Shown piece by piece: positions 16,716-26,339 of a stretch of DNA of 64,000 bases (within the stretch, counting starts at the first letter, position 1; every line of letters starts with the position of its first letter). This stretch comes from CABZJG01 sp902512685 (GTDB lineage Bacteria > Pseudomonadota > Alphaproteobacteria > Rhodobacterales > Rhodobacteraceae), in assembly GCA_051201605.1 (NCBI GenBank), contig CP179201.1, positions 2,728,001-2,792,000 of the forward strand. Reading direction: 5' to 3'. Made by a program: the position numbers and the translations under genes. The notes beneath the pieces were generated by a model, which was not told the origin of the DNA, searched no databases, and worked only from the letters and a program-made list of their open reading frames with translations.

Positions 16716-18038
16716 TCAAATCAGCTCTCCAGTTAATGAATTTGATTTACTTTTCGTGATTCGTACTGACTCCAAAGAACCAATTGCCACATTTTCTGAT
16801 GTCACATGAACAGCATGCAAGTATTCTGACTTGCCCACCATCTGACCGGCAAAACGGCCTTTTTTTTCAAACAGCACTCGAACTGTACGCCCAACCATCT
16901 GATCCTGTATTTCACGCTGCTGCGCCGCAATTAGATCTTGTAATCGATGAAGCCTTTCAGTTTTCAAACTCTCTGGGATTTGCGCGCGCTCTGCGGCGGG
17001 CGTCCCTGGGCGCGTGGAGTATTTGAAGGAAAAGGCCTGACCATATTTGACCTCTTTGATCAAATTGATTGTATCTTCAAAATCTTCTTCAGTCTCTTCG
17101 GGAAAGCCAACTATGAAATCACCCGACAGTAAAATATCCGGCCTTGCCGCACGAATTTTTTCAATTAATTCAAGATAACTCTCGGCAGTGTGTGACCGGT
17201 TCATACGTTTAAGAATTTTATTTGATCCTGACTGCACTGGCAGATGCAAATACGGCATCAGCTTGGTGCAGCTTGCATGTGCTTCAATCAAATCATCCGC
17301 CATGTCATTGGGATGGCTGGTCGTAAAACGAATGCGATGCAACCCGTCTATGTCATTTAGCTCCCAGATGAGGCGAGCCAATGTCCATTCTTTTCCCGTA
17401 ATCCCAACACCATGATAGGCATTCACATTCTGCCCCAACAAAGTGATTTCACGCACACCCCGTTCAACCAAGTTTCTTGCTTCAGATAAAATTTGCTCGG
17501 CCGGCCGTGATACTTCTGCGCCGCGTGTGTAAGGCACTACACAAAAAGCACAAAACTTATCGCAACCCTCTTGAACAGTCAAAAAAGCACTGGGTGCACG
17601 TTTGCCTTTGGGGCGGTTTTTGAGAACCGTGAATTTATCTTCTTCTGGAAAATCTGTCTCGATTGATTTGCCGCCGTTTTCCAGTTTTGATTCAAGTTCA
17701 GGTAAACGGTGATAGCTCTGCGGTCCAACCACCAAATCAACCAACGGCTGACGGCGCATTATTTCTTCACCCTCTGCCTGCGCAACGCATCCGGCCACAC
17801 CAATTTTAAGATTGGGTTTTTCAACTTTAAGCTCTTTGAACCGGCCCAGTTCCGAATATACCTTTTCTGCCGCTTTTTCCCTAATATGGCAGGTATTCAA
17901 CAAAATCATATCAGCCTCTTCAGGCGTTGCCGTTTGCTCATACCCATTGCTGCCCAATGCCTCGACCATGCGTTCACTGTCATAAACATTCATTTGACAG
18001 CCGTATGTCTTCACAAATACTTTTTTTGACGTGCTCAT
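16716..18038 (-). CDS. miaB: tRNA-2-methylthio-N6-dimethylallyladenosine synthase
   Basis: Radical-SAM methylthiotransferase modifying i6A37 in tRNAs reading UNN codons. 440 residues in three domains: N-terminal UPF0004 with cluster Cys (YGCQMN, LNTCHIREKA, VAGCVAQ), the radical SAM core with CxxxCxxC as CDKFCAFC, and a C-terminal TRAM domain. The neighbouring gene at 18151 is divergent. A 218-nt gap separates it from the OmpA-like gene downstream, so the two are probably separate transcripts. Confidence 0.96.
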   Translation of the reverse strand: MSTSKKVFVKTYGCQMNVYDSERMVEALGSNGYEQTATPEEADMILLNTCHIREKAAEKVYSELGRFKELKVEKPNLKIGVAGCVAQAEGEEIMRRQPLVDLVVGPQSYHRLPELESKLENGGKSIETDFPEEDKFTVLKNRPKGKRAPSAFLTVQEGCDKFCAFCVVPYTRGAEVSRPAEQILSEARNLVERGVREITLLGQNVNAYHGVGITGKEWTLARLIWELNDIDGLHRIRFTTSHPNDMADDLIEAHASCTKLMPYLHLPVQSGSNKILKRMNRSHTAESYLELIEKIRAARPDILLSGDFIVGFPEETEEDFEDTINLIKEVKYGQAFSFKYSTRPGTPAAERAQIPESLKTERLHRLQDLIAAQQREIQDQMVGRTVRVLFEKKGRFAGQMVGKSEYLHAVHVTSENVAIGSLESVRITKSKSNSLTGELI

Positions 18039-18150
18039 GAGAAACGGTCCAGTTTATTGAAATTTATTGCCGGATACACTAGGTTCAAATAAACTTGCAA
18101 TGAATTGTTTTTCATTTTCATTTAGAAAACCCCAAATTGAGTGTTTATTT

Positions 18151-19017
18151 ATGGATTATGCAAACCTTGATCATTTTTTCAAATCAGGAAAACATCACCT
18201 TAAAAAAGGTCCAATCGCCCTAATTTTTGCTGAGGACGAAGTAGAGCTTGCATCAACTATTTTACACCATACAAAATTGGGTTTTATGAAAACCATTATC
18301 TTTTCCAAATCAATGCCAGCACTGCCCACTGAGGTTCCAGATAGAATAGTCCCTGTCTATGTTGATCTATTCAATGCGCCAGATGTAAGCACTATAATTA
18401 ATAAAATCAGCACCTTAACTTCAAATCAATGGATCTATTTTTGTTACAATGCCGAATATCTCTTTTTTCCATTTTGCGAAACTCGTTCTATTGCAGAATT
18501 ATTGAACTTTCACAGCGAAGAGCGCCGCGCAGCCATGCTAACTTACGTAGTAGATATATATTTCAAAGATCCATTGACCAGTGGAGAAGTGATTTCAAGA
18601 AATAAGGCTCAGCTCGACAAAGCCGGCTATTTTGCCACGGCTCGAGTTGACCCAAAGACCCACCAACCAATGGATCGCCAGCTTGATTTTTTTGGTGGGC
18701 TACGTTGGCGCTTTGAGGAGTATGTTCCTTACAGTCAAAGAAAAATTGATCGCATTTCTATTTTCAAAGCAAGTAAGGGGCTCAACATATCCAAAAATTA
18801 CACCTTTAATAACCAAGAATATAACACCTATGCTTGCCGCTGGCACAACAACCTCACGGCTGCGATCATTTCGTTTCGCGCGGCCAAAGCTTTGATGAAC
18901 AACCCAGACCCCAAGTCGGAAATCAAAGATCTTTTCTGGGAGCATTCAACCCCTTTTAAATGGCAATCAAGCCAATTGCTTGACTTGGGCTTAATCGAGC
19001 CTGGTCAATGGTTTTGA
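18151..19017 (+). CDS. Uncharacterised protein, possibly glycosyltransferase-2-like
   Basis: 288 residues from the ATG at 18151 (MDYANLDHFF); in-frame starts at 18067 and 18103 exist but add residues with no family look. No signal peptide or membrane helix is seen. N-terminal pattern LGFMKTIIFSKSM and a central QWIYFCYNAEYLFFP resemble the layout of GT2-like proteins of Rhodobacteraceae, but the usual acidic DxD is not obvious (NAEY instead). The C-terminal half has GGLRWRFEEYV, CRWHNNLTAA and a closing LIEPGQWF. I would treat the enzymatic role as unproven. It converges with fabI. Confidence 0.55.
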   Translation: MDYANLDHFFKSGKHHLKKGPIALIFAEDEVELASTILHHTKLGFMKTIIFSKSMPALPTEVPDRIVPVYVDLFNAPDVSTIINKISTLTSNQWIYFCYNAEYLFFPFCETRSIAELLNFHSEERRAAMLTYVVDIYFKDPLTSGEVISRNKAQLDKAGYFATARVDPKTHQPMDRQLDFFGGLRWRFEEYVPYSQRKIDRISIFKASKGLNISKNYTFNNQEYNTYACRWHNNLTAAIISFRAAKALMNNPDPKSEIKDLFWEHSTPFKWQSSQLLDLGLIEPGQWF

Positions 19018-19042
19018 AGTTTAAAAAATACAGCACTTCAAA
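19013..19042. terminator. Inverted repeat between convergent genes
   Basis: TTTGAAGT at 19013-19020 and ACTTCAAA at 19035-19042 form a perfect 8-bp inverted repeat around an A-rich loop, overlapping the end of the gene at 18151 and the end of fabI. No clear T-tract follows, so terminator function is a weak call. Confidence 0.35.
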
Positions 19043-19829
19043 GGTTGTCCGCTTGTGGCATTCCCAAAATATGAACCCCGCCGTCGACCCGGATGATTTC
19101 TCCGGTTGTAAAGGCGCCTGCTTCTGAGGCCAGATAGACCGCCGTACCGCCGACCGCTTCGAGGGTTGCGTTTGATCCCAAAGGCGCGTTTTGATCAGTG
19201 AACTTATAAGTCTTGCGGGCTCCGCCGATTGCAGCGCCCGCCAGCGTTTTCATTGGACCGGGTGAGATTGCGTTGACCCGAATTCCATCTTGGCCCAAGT
19301 CGTTTGCAAGATACCTTGTGGTCGCTTCAAGGGCCGCTTTGGCCACGCCCATCACATTGTAAAATGGCGTTACTCGATTTGAGCCTTGATAGCTTAATGT
19401 TAGCAAAGTGCCTCCGCTTTCCTTCATTAGCGGATAGGCCCGCCGAGCAACCTCGACAAAGGAATAGGCTGAGATATCGAGAGAGTTTTTGAAGTTTTCC
19501 CGACTAGTGTTAATGAACCGGCCGGTCAATTCACTTTTGTCTGAATAGGCGATCGCATGCACCAAAAAATCAATCGTAGGCCAGCGATCTTCAAGTTGAT
19601 CAAAAGCCGTCTGTAAAGAAGCATCGTCTGTCACATCGACATCTACCATGAAATCTGACCCGACTGACGCTGCCAGTGGGGCAAGTCTTTTGCCAAAGAC
19701 TTCACCCTGATAGGTAAATGCTAACTCAGCGCCTGCTTCATACATGGATTTGGCGATACCCCAAGCGATTGAACGCTCGTTGGCCACCCCCATAATCAAA
19801 CCACGTTTGCCTGCTAACTGTCCGGTCAT
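19038..19829 (-). CDS. fabI: Enoyl-[acyl-carrier-protein] reductase
   Basis: NADH-dependent reductase for the last step of each fatty-acid elongation cycle. 263 residues, SDR fold. The FabI-type cofactor segment reads GLIMGVANERSIAWGIAK and the active-site Y-x6-K reads YNVMGVAKAALE. It is the third gene of fabA-fabB-fabI: 18 nt after fabB, same strand. This supplies the enoyl reductase beside the anaerobic unsaturated-fatty-acid genes. Confidence 0.96.
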   Translation of the reverse strand: MTGQLAGKRGLIMGVANERSIAWGIAKSMYEAGAELAFTYQGEVFGKRLAPLAASVGSDFMVDVDVTDDASLQTAFDQLEDRWPTIDFLVHAIAYSDKSELTGRFINTSRENFKNSLDISAYSFVEVARRAYPLMKESGGTLLTLSYQGSNRVTPFYNVMGVAKAALEATTRYLANDLGQDGIRVNAISPGPMKTLAGAAIGGARKTYKFTDQNAPLGSNATLEAVGGTAVYLASEAGAFTTGEIIRVDGGVHILGMPQADNL

Positions 19830-19847
19830 GGCTTTGTGTTCCTTTGG

Positions 19848-21077
19848 TTATCCTCGGTATTTTGACAACAACATTGATCCATTGGTGCCGCCAAAGCCAA
19901 AACTATTGGTCATAACAGTATCTAAATTGGCTTGTTCAACCAAACTGGTCGCAATTTCCGAAGGCCGCAATGCAGGATCCAAATTTTCGACGTTAATCGA
20001 GGGTGCAATAAAATCATTTTCAAGCATCAAAAGGCAATAAATCGCTTCTTGTGCGCCGGTTGCCCCTTGACTATGGCCGGTCATCGATTTTGTGGAACTG
20101 ACCAAAGGGGCAATGCCCGTATCAAATACGCGGCGAACTGCCTCAATTTCGCCTACATCTCCAACCGGGGTCGATGTGCCGTGAGCGTTAATATAACCAA
20201 CATGGCGCTCATCAGGCAGGCCACTTAATGCGGTACGCATCGCGCGTTCACCGCCTTCCCCAGAGGGCGCAACCATATCATGGCCATCTGATGTTGCACC
20301 ATATCCAGTAATTTCCGCATAGATTTTTGCGCCTCGTGCCTTAGCATGCTCAAGCTCTTCAAGTGCGACGATGCCGCCCCCGCCAGAAATGACAAAGCCA
20401 TCACGATCCCTGTCAAAGGCCCGCGATGCGCGCTGAGGTGTATCATTATATTTACTCGACATGGCGCCCATAGCATCGAAAAGACAGGATAAGGTCCAAT
20501 CCAGCTCCTCTCCGCCACCCGCAAACATCACATCTTGCTTGCCTAGCATGATTTGTTCCGCAGCATTTCCGATACAATGCAGCGATGTAGAGCAGGCAGA
20601 GGTAATCGAGTAATTGATCCCTTTGATTTTATAGGCGGTAGATAGATTTGCTGAAATCGTCGAGGACATACACTTTGGCACAGCAAAAGGTCCAATACGT
20701 TTCGGAGCGCCCGATTTTAGAACAACCTGATGCGCGGCCAACATTGCACTTGTTGATGGCCCGCCAGAACCGGCAACCAATCCAGTACGGGGATTGGAAA
20801 TATCACTTTCCTCCAACCCAGCATCAGCAATTGCCTGTTCCATCGAAATAAAAGCATAGGCTGCCCCCGGCCCCATGAACCGTAAGACCCGCTTGTCAAC
20901 ATGCTCGCGAATGTCCAGATCAACCGAACCGGCAACCTGACTGCGAAAGCCGTGCTCTTGCATGTCTGCATTGGCAGTAATGCCAGACTTTCCCGCTTTG
21001 AGGCTGGAAAGTACTTCTGTCGCATTATTTCCAATAGAGGAAACGATCCCTAGTCCTGTGACGACCACTCGGCGCAT
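19848..21077 (-). CDS. fabB: 3-oxoacyl-[ACP] synthase I
   Basis: Condensing enzyme needed for unsaturated fatty acids downstream of FabA. 409 residues from the ATG at 21077 (MRRVVVTGLG), chosen because AAGGAG lies just upstream; the frame opens farther at 21101. The Cys-His-His triad is in SACSTSLHCIG, NAHGTSTPVGD and KSMTGHSQGATG; GFGFGGTNGS (as FGFGGTNGSM) is the C-terminal signature. It lies between fabA and fabI in one operon. Confidence 0.96.
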   Translation of the reverse strand: MRRVVVTGLGIVSSIGNNATEVLSSLKAGKSGITANADMQEHGFRSQVAGSVDLDIREHVDKRVLRFMGPGAAYAFISMEQAIADAGLEESDISNPRTGLVAGSGGPSTSAMLAAHQVVLKSGAPKRIGPFAVPKCMSSTISANLSTAYKIKGINYSITSACSTSLHCIGNAAEQIMLGKQDVMFAGGGEELDWTLSCLFDAMGAMSSKYNDTPQRASRAFDRDRDGFVISGGGGIVALEELEHAKARGAKIYAEITGYGATSDGHDMVAPSGEGGERAMRTALSGLPDERHVGYINAHGTSTPVGDVGEIEAVRRVFDTGIAPLVSSTKSMTGHSQGATGAQEAIYCLLMLENDFIAPSINVENLDPALRPSEIATSLVEQANLDTVMTNSFGFGGTNGSMLLSKYRG

Positions 21078-21110
21078 TGGCGCACTCCTTAAAATATGCA
21101 AAGGTCTGAT

Positions 21111-21620
21111 TTAGCTTTCAGACAAAGCAACCTTCATGTCTTTTACTTGATAAATGGTTTCGCCATCGGCCTCAACCCGGCCGTCCGCTACCCCCATGGT
21201 CAACCGGCGGGTTTGAATGGCTTTGGAAAAATTGACAAAGTATTTTAGCATCTTGCGGTCCGGACGAACCATACCTGTCAATTTAACCTCGCCGACGCCC
21301 AAAGCATATCCACGGCCTTGCCAGCCCCGCCAACCAAGATTAAAGCCGGTCAGTTGCCATAAGCCATCTAAACCCAAGCATCCTGGCATAATTGGGTTGC
21401 CGGGAAAATGGCACTCAAAAAACCAAAGGTCCGGGTTTAAGTCAAACTCGGCAATGACATGGCCTTTTCCATGCTCCCCACCATCTTGGCTGATTTCGGT
21501 GATGCGATCCATCATCAACATTGGAGGCTCGGGAAGCTGGGCATTTCCGGGGCCGAATAATTCCCCTCTTGCGCATTTCAGCAAGCCTTGTTTGTCAAAA
21601 CTGGTGGGAAAATTAGCCAT
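21111..21620 (-). CDS. fabA: 3-hydroxydecanoyl-[ACP] dehydratase/isomerase
   Basis: Branch-point enzyme making the cis-3-decenoyl-ACP precursor of unsaturated fatty acids. 169 residues, hot-dog fold. The active-site helix reads ECHFPGNPIMPGCLGLDG, with the catalytic His in CHFPG and the Asp in GLDG. First gene of the fab operon, divergent from the Irr-like regulator; the 125-nt or longer intergenic region must carry both promoters. Confidence 0.97.
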   Translation of the reverse strand: MANFPTSFDKQGLLKCARGELFGPGNAQLPEPPMLMMDRITEISQDGGEHGKGHVIAEFDLNPDLWFFECHFPGNPIMPGCLGLDGLWQLTGFNLGWRGWQGRGYALGVGEVKLTGMVRPDRKMLKYFVNFSKAIQTRRLTMGVADGRVEADGETIYQVKDMKVALSES

Positions 21621-21787
21621 TTAGGCGCTCTCCTTGAACAAAACCAACATTAAATTCAGTTTTCTCTATCATTGAGGCCAACAGGCATGCAAGCCTCGCT
21701 TAGAGACGTTGCGGCCAGAAGTGATAAAAACATTGAAATCCCTTCATGATTGGCGATAAACTACTCTCGTCGCAACCGAGAAAAGCC

Positions 21788-22210
21788 ATGACTTCAGCCT
21801 CAACCCTAAAAGCAAGCCGCTGGCTCTCGAAAGCCAACCTGCGTCCAACGCGTCAAAGGTTGACACTCGCAGAAGCGCTTATCGGGGACGGACACCATCG
21901 CCATGTGACCGCCGAGAGCCTTTATGAAAACGTCCAGCACTTGGGCAATAAGGTGTCTTTGGCGACTGTTTACAACACTTTGCGTGTATTTTGTGACAGC
22001 GGCTTGATGCAAGAAGTGACGGTAGACGGCTCAAAAAGCTATTTTGACACAAATACGCATGATCACCCTCATTTTTATTGGGAAGACGAGGGTAGACTGA
22101 CCGATGCGCCCGCAGATCAGTTGAAGATCAAAGAACTTCCGTTGGCTCCCGAGGGGGCAGAGATTAGTTCAGTAGATGTAATCATCCGCTTGCGTAAGAA
22201 AACAAGATAA
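21788..22210 (+). CDS. irr: Fur-superfamily regulator, Irr-like
   Basis: Iron/heme-responsive transcription factor of the Fur superfamily, 140 residues from ATG 21788; an in-frame ATG at 21746 is possible. Winged-helix segment: LRPTRQRLTLAEALI, then HHRHVTAESLYE, VSLATVYNTLRVF as the recognition helix. The central THDHPHFYWEDEGRL resembles Irr rather than Fur, and the CxxC metal-site cysteines of Fur/Zur are absent, also as in Irr. No heme-regulatory GCPWH motif is seen. It is divergent from fabA, a conserved alphaproteobacterial arrangement. Confidence 0.75.
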   Translation: MTSASTLKASRWLSKANLRPTRQRLTLAEALIGDGHHRHVTAESLYENVQHLGNKVSLATVYNTLRVFCDSGLMQEVTVDGSKSYFDTNTHDHPHFYWEDEGRLTDAPADQLKIKELPLAPEGAEISSVDVIIRLRKKTR

Positions 22211-22228
22211 GAAAATCAACAGGTTAAT

Positions 22229-23212
22229 ATGCGCGCAGTTGTTTATCGTAGGTTTGGTGCAGCAAGCCAGGTGCTAAGTCTAGAACACTGTTCAAACCCT
22301 TTGCCGCAAGCTGGCGAAGTTTTAGTCAAAATTAAGTTTTCAGGCGCGAATCCTTCCGATGTTAAATCGCGGGCTGGCTCGCGTCCTGGTGTAACCAAAC
22401 CGGCGTATGAGATGATCATTCCACATTCAGACGGGGCTGGAACCATCGAAGCTGTGGGCGCGGGGGTGGAGGAAAAACGTATTGGTCAGCGGGTTTGGAT
22501 CTGGAACGGACAATGGGGGCGGGCTTTAGGCACTGCAGCCGAATATATTGCCTTGCCGGCCGATCAAGCCGTTGAAATGCCAAGCACCATGGAATTTGAA
22601 AGCGGCGCGACATTAGGCATCCCGGGCTTGACAGCGGCGCATTGTGTCTTTGGCGGGGGCGCGGTTGAGGGCCAGAACGTTTTGATCTCGGGCGGCGCCG
22701 GATCGGTGGCGCATAATGCAATTCAATTGGCCAAATGGGGCGGCGCGCGGGTGATTGCCACCGCATCCCCAGGCAGCTTTGATCGTGTGAAAGACGCAGG
22801 CGCGGATCATGTGCTAGATTACAGCGCACCCGATCTGGCAAAGCAGATTTCTGCTATTGATCCCAATGGCATAGATCGCGCGGTCGAAGTGGAATTTGGC
22901 CTAAATGCAGGTCTGTTGGGGCGTGTTATGCGGCCCAGCGGCACCATTGCCGCCTATGGATCAGCGCTTAAAATGAACCCTGTCTTTCCGTTCGGGCCCT
23001 ATTTGTTCAAAGCCATTACTGTTGATATTGTTCTGGTCTATATTTTAAAGCCAGAGCAGCGTTCATTGGCCATTACCAAGCTACATGATGCCTTTGCACA
23101 TGGGGCGCTCAGCCCGGCTGTGCATAAGATTTATCCCCTGCAAGACTGTATCAAAGCGCATGAACAGATCGAGCGCGGTGGCCGTAGCGGGGCGGTTTTA
23201 CTGGCCCCTTAA
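22229..23212 (+). CDS. NADPH:quinone reductase-like MDR oxidoreductase
   Basis: Zinc-free medium-chain dehydrogenase/reductase, 327 residues. N-terminal GroES-like domain (SGANPSDVKSRAG is the quinone-reductase signature segment), then a Rossmann domain with LISGGAGSVAHNAIQLAKWG binding NADPH. Zeta-crystallin/QOR family members reduce quinones or enones; the substrate here is unknown. It begins 18 nt after the Irr-like gene and may be co-transcribed. It converges with chrA. Confidence 0.85.
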   Translation: MRAVVYRRFGAASQVLSLEHCSNPLPQAGEVLVKIKFSGANPSDVKSRAGSRPGVTKPAYEMIIPHSDGAGTIEAVGAGVEEKRIGQRVWIWNGQWGRALGTAAEYIALPADQAVEMPSTMEFESGATLGIPGLTAAHCVFGGGAVEGQNVLISGGAGSVAHNAIQLAKWGGARVIATASPGSFDRVKDAGADHVLDYSAPDLAKQISAIDPNGIDRAVEVEFGLNAGLLGRVMRPSGTIAAYGSALKMNPVFPFGPYLFKAITVDIVLVYILKPEQRSLAITKLHDAFAHGALSPAVHKIYPLQDCIKAHEQIERGGRSGAVLLAP

Positions 23213-23297
23213 ATCAGCAAAACGTCACATCTGTTTCACGTCGGTATTGCGGCAGTATCGCAACAGTGCAAAAATCAGCCGAAAAAACGCAGTCATT

Positions 23298-24584
23298 TCA
23301 GCCAAATGGCGCAAAAACAAAACCAGAAGCCAGCCCCAAGACTGAGCAAATCGCAAGCGTCAAAAGAACACCTCTTTCACCCCAAAGCAGTAATACGGCC
23401 GCCGCCCCCGCCAATGTCAAAGCCAATGGGTTAATCGTGCCCGTATCCGGCCACCAAACCGCCACCGGCCCCCAGCTTTGCCTTTGTACATCGGCAAAAA
23501 GCACATGCAGTGCAAACCAGATCGACAGATTCAAAATCACCCCGACCACAGCGGCCGATATGGCTGCAAGTGCCGCGCTCAGGCGGCGTTTCGATGCAAT
23601 CCATTCGATGTAAGGCGCGCCTGTAAACACCCATAAAAAGCAAGGTGCAAAAGTCGCCCAAAGCGTCATGCCTGCGGCCATAAGCCCAGCGCCCAAGTCA
23701 AGCTCGCCACTGGCCCGAGCACCGGCTAGAAAGCCGACAAACTCGGTCACCAAAATCAACGGCCCGGGGGTTGTTTCAGCCAACCCCAAGCCATCCATCA
23801 TTTCTTCTGCACTCAGCCAGTGCTTCGCCTCCACCGTGTCCTGCGCCATATAGGCCAGCACCGCATAGGCCCCGCCAAAGGTCACTGTAGCCAGTTTGGA
23901 AAAAAAGAGGCCAATCTCGGCCAAAACTTCGTTTCCTGAATAGCTGCCAACCGCCCATATAGGCGCCCACCAAATCACAAGCCACAGGGCAATAGTTGCC
24001 AGGCTGCTGATGGGCGAGACATCAACTTTGCTTTGTCTGATCGGGGCAGTTTGCAAACTGGCCGACCAAAACCCGTAGACCCCCGCCAAAAGGATGACCA
24101 ACGGAAAAGGCAGGTTAAGACAAAACAGCCCGAAAAACGACAGTCCGGCAATCAACCAATGGCGCTTCTGGGTCAGACTGCGTTTTGACACCCGCAACAA
24201 AGCTTGCAGCACAATCACTAGAACTGCGGCCTTAATGCCCAAAAAAACCGATTGCAGTATCGGCACTGCGCCATAAAGCAAATAAACCGCCGCCAGTGCT
24301 AAAATCACCGCCGCCCCGGGCAGCACAAACAGCAAACCAGCCGCCAAACCGCCCCGGATGCCGTGTAAACGCCAGCCGGAATAGGTGGCCAGTTGCATCG
24401 CTTCGGGGCCGGGCAACAGCATGCAAAACGCCAGCGCATTAAGATATTCGCGCTCGCTCATCCAGTTTCGATCTTCAACGATCTCCCGGTGCATTAAAGC
24501 AATTTGCGCCGCTGGACCGCCAAAGGATAAAACGCCAATCCGTCCCCAGACGGGCAAAGTTTGCGTAAATCTTGGGTGTGTCAT
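23298..24584 (-). CDS. chrA: Chromate transporter, two-domain ChrA
   Basis: Inner-membrane protein of the CHR family with two homologous halves, about 428 residues from the ATG at 24584 (MTHPRFTQ); the frame extends to 24626. N-half signature: GVLSFGGPAAQIALMHREIV with LLPGPEAMQLATYSGWR; C-half repeats it as TFGGAYAVLAYMAQ and TTPGPLILVTEFVGF. Some members export chromate and confer resistance; many others have unknown anion substrates, so the name is a family label. No chrB regulator is adjacent. Confidence 0.88.
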   Translation of the reverse strand: MTHPRFTQTLPVWGRIGVLSFGGPAAQIALMHREIVEDRNWMSEREYLNALAFCMLLPGPEAMQLATYSGWRLHGIRGGLAAGLLFVLPGAAVILALAAVYLLYGAVPILQSVFLGIKAAVLVIVLQALLRVSKRSLTQKRHWLIAGLSFFGLFCLNLPFPLVILLAGVYGFWSASLQTAPIRQSKVDVSPISSLATIALWLVIWWAPIWAVGSYSGNEVLAEIGLFFSKLATVTFGGAYAVLAYMAQDTVEAKHWLSAEEMMDGLGLAETTPGPLILVTEFVGFLAGARASGELDLGAGLMAAGMTLWATFAPCFLWVFTGAPYIEWIASKRRLSAALAAISAAVVGVILNLSIWFALHVLFADVQRQSWGPVAVWWPDTGTINPLALTLAGAAAVLLLWGERGVLLTLAICSVLGLASGFVFAPFG

Positions 24585-24825
24585 CGGTCCCTCGATGCGT
24601 GGCGATCTATCTGCCTTAAATGCCATTACAACCGCTCAGGAGCAAGCCGGCAGTTTGCGCGGCAAGCTTACCTCTCATCCTTGCCGTCCTCATGCAATCA
24701 CCACCAAGCCAATATGCCGCCCGGTTTTCGGGCCAGTTGCACAACCATATTTACAAATAGATATTTAAAACTTTTTCTTTTTCAATCATATACAACATGG
24801 CAGAGTGTGGAAAAAGGAACGCGTG

Positions 24826-25512
24826 ATGGCCATTACAACCTGTGTTTTTGACGCTTACGGCACGCTTTTTGACGTCGCGGCGGCGGCCCGCAATGTGGCG
24901 CAGGAACCCGGACGTGAAAACTTTGCAGCCCATTGGCCAAAGCTTGCCGAAATCTGGCGCGCCAAACAGTTGCAGTACACATGGCTGCGCGCCATTACGG
25001 ACACCCATACTGATTTCTGGACAGTAACCAAAAATGGACTTGATTTTGCGCTTGAAGCTCTTGGACTTCAAAAGGATGCTGAATTGCGCGAACGGCTTTT
25101 GAGCCTTTATTGGGAATTACAAGCCTTTGATGAGGTTCCCGCAATGCTCGCCAGCCTAAAGTCAAACGGCTTTAACACTGCCATTTTATCTAACGGCTCA
25201 CCCGATATGCTCGACGGCGCGGTGCGCTCTGCCGGGTTAAGCGATAGTTTGGATGCGGTTTTATCAGTGCAAAGCATAGGCGTATTTAAACCCGATATCC
25301 GGGTTTATGATATGGTTGGCGCGCATTTTGGCTGCACCAAAGAGCAAGTGCTTTTTGTATCATCAAACGGTTGGGATGCCGCAGCTGCCAGCGGTTACGG
25401 CTTTACCACGGCTTGGGTTAACCGCTCTGGTGACCCTGTGGATAGGCTGCCATGGACGGCCCAGCACACCTTGCAGGATTTAACTGATATTCCGACTTTG
25501 GCAGGCGTCTAA
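24826..25512 (+). CDS. Haloacid dehalogenase, type II (L-2-haloacid dehalogenase family)
   Basis: HAD-superfamily hydrolase, 228 residues from ATG 24826 with AAAAAGGAAC upstream. Nucleophile Asp in VFDAYGTLFD; motif II Ser/Asn in ILSNGSPDM; the Lys in GVFKPDIRVYD; motif IV in FVSSNGWDAAAA, whose SSNxWD pattern is the true L-2-haloacid dehalogenase type. It should hydrolyse L-2-haloalkanoates to D-2-hydroxy acids, although many homologues have never been tested. TAATG overlaps the start of the next gene, so the two are translationally coupled. Confidence 0.88.
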   Translation: MAITTCVFDAYGTLFDVAAAARNVAQEPGRENFAAHWPKLAEIWRAKQLQYTWLRAITDTHTDFWTVTKNGLDFALEALGLQKDAELRERLLSLYWELQAFDEVPAMLASLKSNGFNTAILSNGSPDMLDGAVRSAGLSDSLDAVLSVQSIGVFKPDIRVYDMVGAHFGCTKEQVLFVSSNGWDAAAASGYGFTTAWVNRSGDPVDRLPWTAQHTLQDLTDIPTLAGV

Positions 25513-26339
25513 TGGGTAATTTCACCACTTCAGATGGGCTTTCGCTGTATTACAGTGATACCGGCAACGGCCTGCCGATCTTATGTCTTGCAGGTCTGAC
25601 CCGCTGCAGCGATGATTTTTGTTTTGTCGCCCCGCATTTATCCGGGCATCGGTTGATCATGCTCGACTACCGCGGACGTGGACGTTCGGACTGGGCAAAG
25701 GATATATCCACCTATAGCGTGCCACGCGAAGCCCAAGATGCGCTCGAGTTGCTTGATCATTTGGGGCTTGAGAGCTGTGCGGTGCTTGGCACATCACGCG
25801 GCGGAATGATTGCAATGTTTATGGCGGCAACGGCAAAATCACGCCTGCTCGGCGTGGCATTAAACGATGTGGGGCCAGAATTGGCCGCAAAAGATCTAAA
25901 GCGTATATTCAACTATTTGGGTGTGCCGCCCACCGAACGCAGTTGGGCAGACGCGGCCAAATCACGCGCTGCACAGATGCCTGGCTTTGAAAACGTGCCG
26001 CACGCGCGCTGGATGCAAGAGGTCGAAAACATGTTTGATCAAAGCGCCGGGGGATTAAGCCTGCGCTATGATACCCAGTTGCGCGAGGCGGTGCGCCATA
26101 GCTTTACAGAGCCCTCGCCTGATTTATGGCCGCTGTTTGACGCCCTTGATGGCGTACCGCTTTGCCTGCTTCGCGGCGCCAACTCAAATCTTCTTTCCGC
26201 CCAGACATCGCAAAAAATGTTTGAAAAACATCCAGATATGATCAAGACTGAAGTACCAGATCGCGGTCACACTCCGTTTCTGGATGAACCGGAGGCGCTT
26301 GAAGCGTTACACCGTTGGATAAAGATGATGAAAAAATGA
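25512..26339 (+). CDS. Alpha/beta hydrolase
   Basis: Alpha/beta-hydrolase fold, 275 residues. Oxyanion segment LCLAGLTRCSDDF (an LAGLTR in place of the usual HGxG), strand LIMLDYRGRGRSDW, nucleophile elbow LGTSRGGMIA, and C-terminal His in VPDRGHTPFLDEPE. It may hydrolyse an ester or lactone; the substrate is unknown. Its start overlaps the dehalogenase stop (TAATG) and its end overlaps the dehydratase start (ATGA), so these three genes form one tightly coupled operon. Confidence 0.85.
   Translation: MGNFTTSDGLSLYYSDTGNGLPILCLAGLTRCSDDFCFVAPHLSGHRLIMLDYRGRGRSDWAKDISTYSVPREAQDALELLDHLGLESCAVLGTSRGGMIAMFMAATAKSRLLGVALNDVGPELAAKDLKRIFNYLGVPPTERSWADAAKSRAAQMPGFENVPHARWMQEVENMFDQSAGGLSLRYDTQLREAVRHSFTEPSPDLWPLFDALDGVPLCLLRGANSNLLSAQTSQKMFEKHPDMIKTEVPDRGHTPFLDEPEALEALHRWIKMMKK

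Noticed and set aside
23298..24584. Chromate resistance determinant
   Set aside because: CHR family membership is clear, but no chrB or other resistance gene is adjacent; the substrate may be another anion.
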